NCBI GenBank assembly: GCA_018136815.1
Contig: CM030935.1
Span: 5,164,494 to 5,197,320 of the forward strand
DNA from: Isochrysis galbana
Taxonomy: Eukaryota; Haptophyta; Isochrysidales; Isochrysidaceae
DNA: 32,827 bases
Direction: 5' to 3'
Shown: one piece after another, positions 31,009-32,827 of the stretch
Position numbering within the stretch: the stretch's first letter is position 1
How the letters are laid out: each line of letters opens with the position of its first letter
Position numbers and translations under genes: made by a program
The notes under the pieces: generated by a model
What the model was told of the DNA's origin: nothing
What the model saw: only the letters and a program-made list of their open reading frames with translations
The model's database searches: none

Positions 31009-32783
31009 TCAGGCGAGCTGGTCGAGGAGCGCATTGCGCATGTCAGTCGCCACGGAGGCCGGCTGCGCCTCTTGTAGCTTGAAGATACTCTCAATCACCT
31101 GGACGGAGGGGCGTGCGAGCGCTTGGCGAGGGGAGGCGGCCGTGCCGAGACGCCAGCCGGTGAGCTGGCGACCAGCGTGCCGTCGGGACCCGCAAAGCCG
31201 CACCTGCATCTCCGTCGCAGTCGTGTCGACACCGCACACAGCGCACCAGTCGTTCACAACCATCCCAGCTCCTATCACATCTGACCCCCGATTGACTGTC
31301 CCCGCAACCACTGGAAGCTGCAGCAGCGACGACAGCTCGTCCTGGTCCTCAACAGCGGTCTTGGGATGGACCTGCACCAGGGCGCGCCGGGAGGGTACGC
31401 GGTGAATGAGTAGCGCGCGTGAGGGGTTGAGATCTAAGGCTCCGGGCCAAGCCACTTCCGCCGTGCCCCCATCCGCCCTCCCTTGCGTCGGGCGCGAAGC
31501 CTCACCAAGCACCCATTGTTGGAGAGCACGGCGTACGACCCGACGAGCGCATTGCCTGCGATCGTCTGCCGGAACACTTCCACTCCGAGCACGTCCGCGA
31601 TGATCTCTTCCGTCTCACGGTCGAGCTCGGTATGCACGAGCGCCACGTGGTCGTTGGTAGCCACCACGTTGCCGAGGGCGGAGAGGCGCTCCTCGACGCG
31701 CTGGATCAAGACCCCCTCGGGGAGAGAGTTGCGCAAGTGCAGCAACTCCTGGTCGGTTGTCGTAGAGGGCACGATCAGCCTGATAGTCGTTCAAGGGCAC
31801 GAGCGTGAGCCGATGCGAGGCGCAAGAACGAGAATCGAGCCGCAGAAGGAGCAGAGAGGGCACATTGCAGGGGTGATGGAGCCAAGACGGTGGCAACACG
31901 CTCCTCGACGGAGTGGACGCGACAGGGGGAGGGCGCAGCCACCCGCCCGCCGGTGCTCGTTCACAACGACCACCCGGCGGCCGATGCAGTGGTGCTGGGT
32001 GAAAGGAGCGGGGTGTAATAAATCGGGCTAACCGGCGCCCCCGTCATCAGCGGTGCCCATTTGCACGATCCTGGTGTTCCTGCCCGATGGCCGGACCGCC
32101 AGGATGTCCCAGCATGAGGGAGGAAAGGCAGGTGGAGGCAGAGGCGAGGTCGTCTCAGCCCGTTTGATTGCTCACCGCAATCGAGGAGGAGGATGGATAA
32201 TGAGAGGGCGGACGGGAGCCAAAGGATTGGTGCAAGGGGGTCCAGCAGCGGCAGTCCTCACACATTCTCCTTGGCCACCGCCCCCCTCCACCCCCCTCTG
32301 ACAACTCCGGCGCCCCCCACAAATTCTCCGGACGACCGGCTTGTGCTTCCCCAACCTCATGGGAGGCGGCGGGAGGGAAGCGAGGGAAGGGAAATGGACC
32401 CACACACACACGGGGGAGGGGGGGGGGAGAAGCGTGGGGAGGAAGGGGCTAAAGAGGGGAGGAGAAAGGGGCTGGGGGGGGCAAGTGGGGGATGCCCGAG
32501 CAGTCCGGCGCGCCGCGCTGTGTGGCCGTGCGTCTGTTGCGCGCGTGCGCGCGAGCGCGCGTGTTTGGATGTCTCACCCGTTCTTATTCCCTACTGTGAC
32601 CCTTCCCACGATCCTGGTTCCCCCAATTGAGGTCTGTACGACGGGGATGTGCTCGGCCATCTCGGCTTCAAAGACGGAGAAGAAGTTCTGGGAGCCGCCG
32701 AGGGCCGTAAGGCAGTAGGCATTTGTAAGCTTGGAGAAGACGCCGACGTCGCTTGAGGACTCGTAGTTGGCGCGAAGAGCCAT
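31009..32783 (-). CDS. EIF6: Eukaryotic translation initiation factor 6 (4 exons, 245 aa)
   Basis: eIF6/Tif6 binds the 60S subunit at the uL14 face, is needed for 60S biogenesis in the nucleolus and stops premature 40S joining. Exons on the minus strand: 32783-32578, 31779-31506, 31371-31204 and 31098-31009, joined in phases 2, 0 and 0, total 245 residues plus stop, equal to the human length. Conserved blocks in order: [102 protein letters not shown] and a C-terminal [10 protein letters not shown]. The pentein core is complete. Ser174 and Ser175, CK1 sites in human eIF6, are present; the human Ser235 position is Asp. Introns are 798, 134 and 105 bp; the last is a multiple of three without stops. 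A pyrimidine tract on the coding strand begins five bases upstream of the ATG. Confidence 0.97.
32538..32563. other. Alternating purine-pyrimidine (GC)n stretch in eIF6 intron 1
   Basis: The sequence gcgcgcgtgcgcgcg followed by agcgcgcgtg is nearly perfect alternating purine-pyrimidine, 15 bases beyond the exon 1 donor. It could form Z-DNA. No role is evident. Confidence 0.5.
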
Positions 32784-32788
32784 CGAAC

Positions 32789-32827
32789 GGGGGGGGGGGG
32801 GGGGAGGGGAGAGGGGAGGGGGGGGGG
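32789..32827 (-). repeat. Pyrimidine tract upstream of eIF6 start
   Basis: The plus strand has G16 followed by aggggagaggggagggg and runs off the window end. On the eIF6 coding strand this is a C/T tract ending five bases before the ATG at 32783. Confidence 0.85.

Overview
The window is nuclear DNA of a GC-rich eukaryote, most likely a unicellular alga or related protist. Genes are split by short GT-AG introns (48 to about 800 bp), exon junctions often read CAG|GT, and there are no bacterial-style operons or ribosome binding sites. Long (CT)n tracts, runs of 14-21 G or C, and several dispersed repeat families fill the gaps. The PARP is of the SAP-WGR-PRD-ART type known from plants and protists. 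A haptophyte-like alga is my best guess, from the GC-rich intron style and the Cys-rich surface protein, but nothing in the window proves the lineage.

Layout. 1-1638 (+): 3' part of a multi-pass membrane protein. 2011-2888: a repeat element bounded by a perfect 18-bp target-site duplication. 3492-4629: a retroelement leader copy split by a nested insertion that carries tandem repeats and a tRNA-like head. 5493-6290 (+): a charged, helical protein. 7668-9424 (+): a secreted or organellar class I SAM-methyltransferase-like protein in four exons. 11645-16276 (+): a complete 14-exon, 716-residue PARP with the His-Tyr-Glu triad. 16729-17064: an inverted copy of part of the first repeat element. 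17227-17661 (-): an unidentified ORF. 17700-18849 (+): a 5'-truncated, frameshifted LINE. 18988-19371 (-): an LRR fragment. 20609-21900: duplicated pyrimidine-rich leader modules. 22035-23336 (+): a Gln/Glu-rich protein. 24427-26607: a second, decayed retroelement copy. 27227-28465 (-): a membrane protein with three ten-cysteine repeats. 31009-32783 (-): complete four-exon eIF6 of exactly 245 residues.

The genes do not form a pathway: a DNA-damage enzyme (PARP), a ribosome-biogenesis factor (eIF6), a methyltransferase-like protein and a cysteine-rich surface protein lie side by side among repeats. The strongest shared theme is architectural. Five start codons, on both strands, are preceded by a long pyrimidine tract on the coding strand, and three genes have a purine-rich tract in or next to the first intron. 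I found no defence system, CRISPR array, rRNA or intact tRNA. The most notable items are the 18-bp target-site duplication and its repeat family, the intronic hairpin and GC-AG intron of the PARP gene, the duplicated splice donor in the methyltransferase gene, the triple ten-cysteine repeat protein, and the nested insertion with a tRNA-like head.
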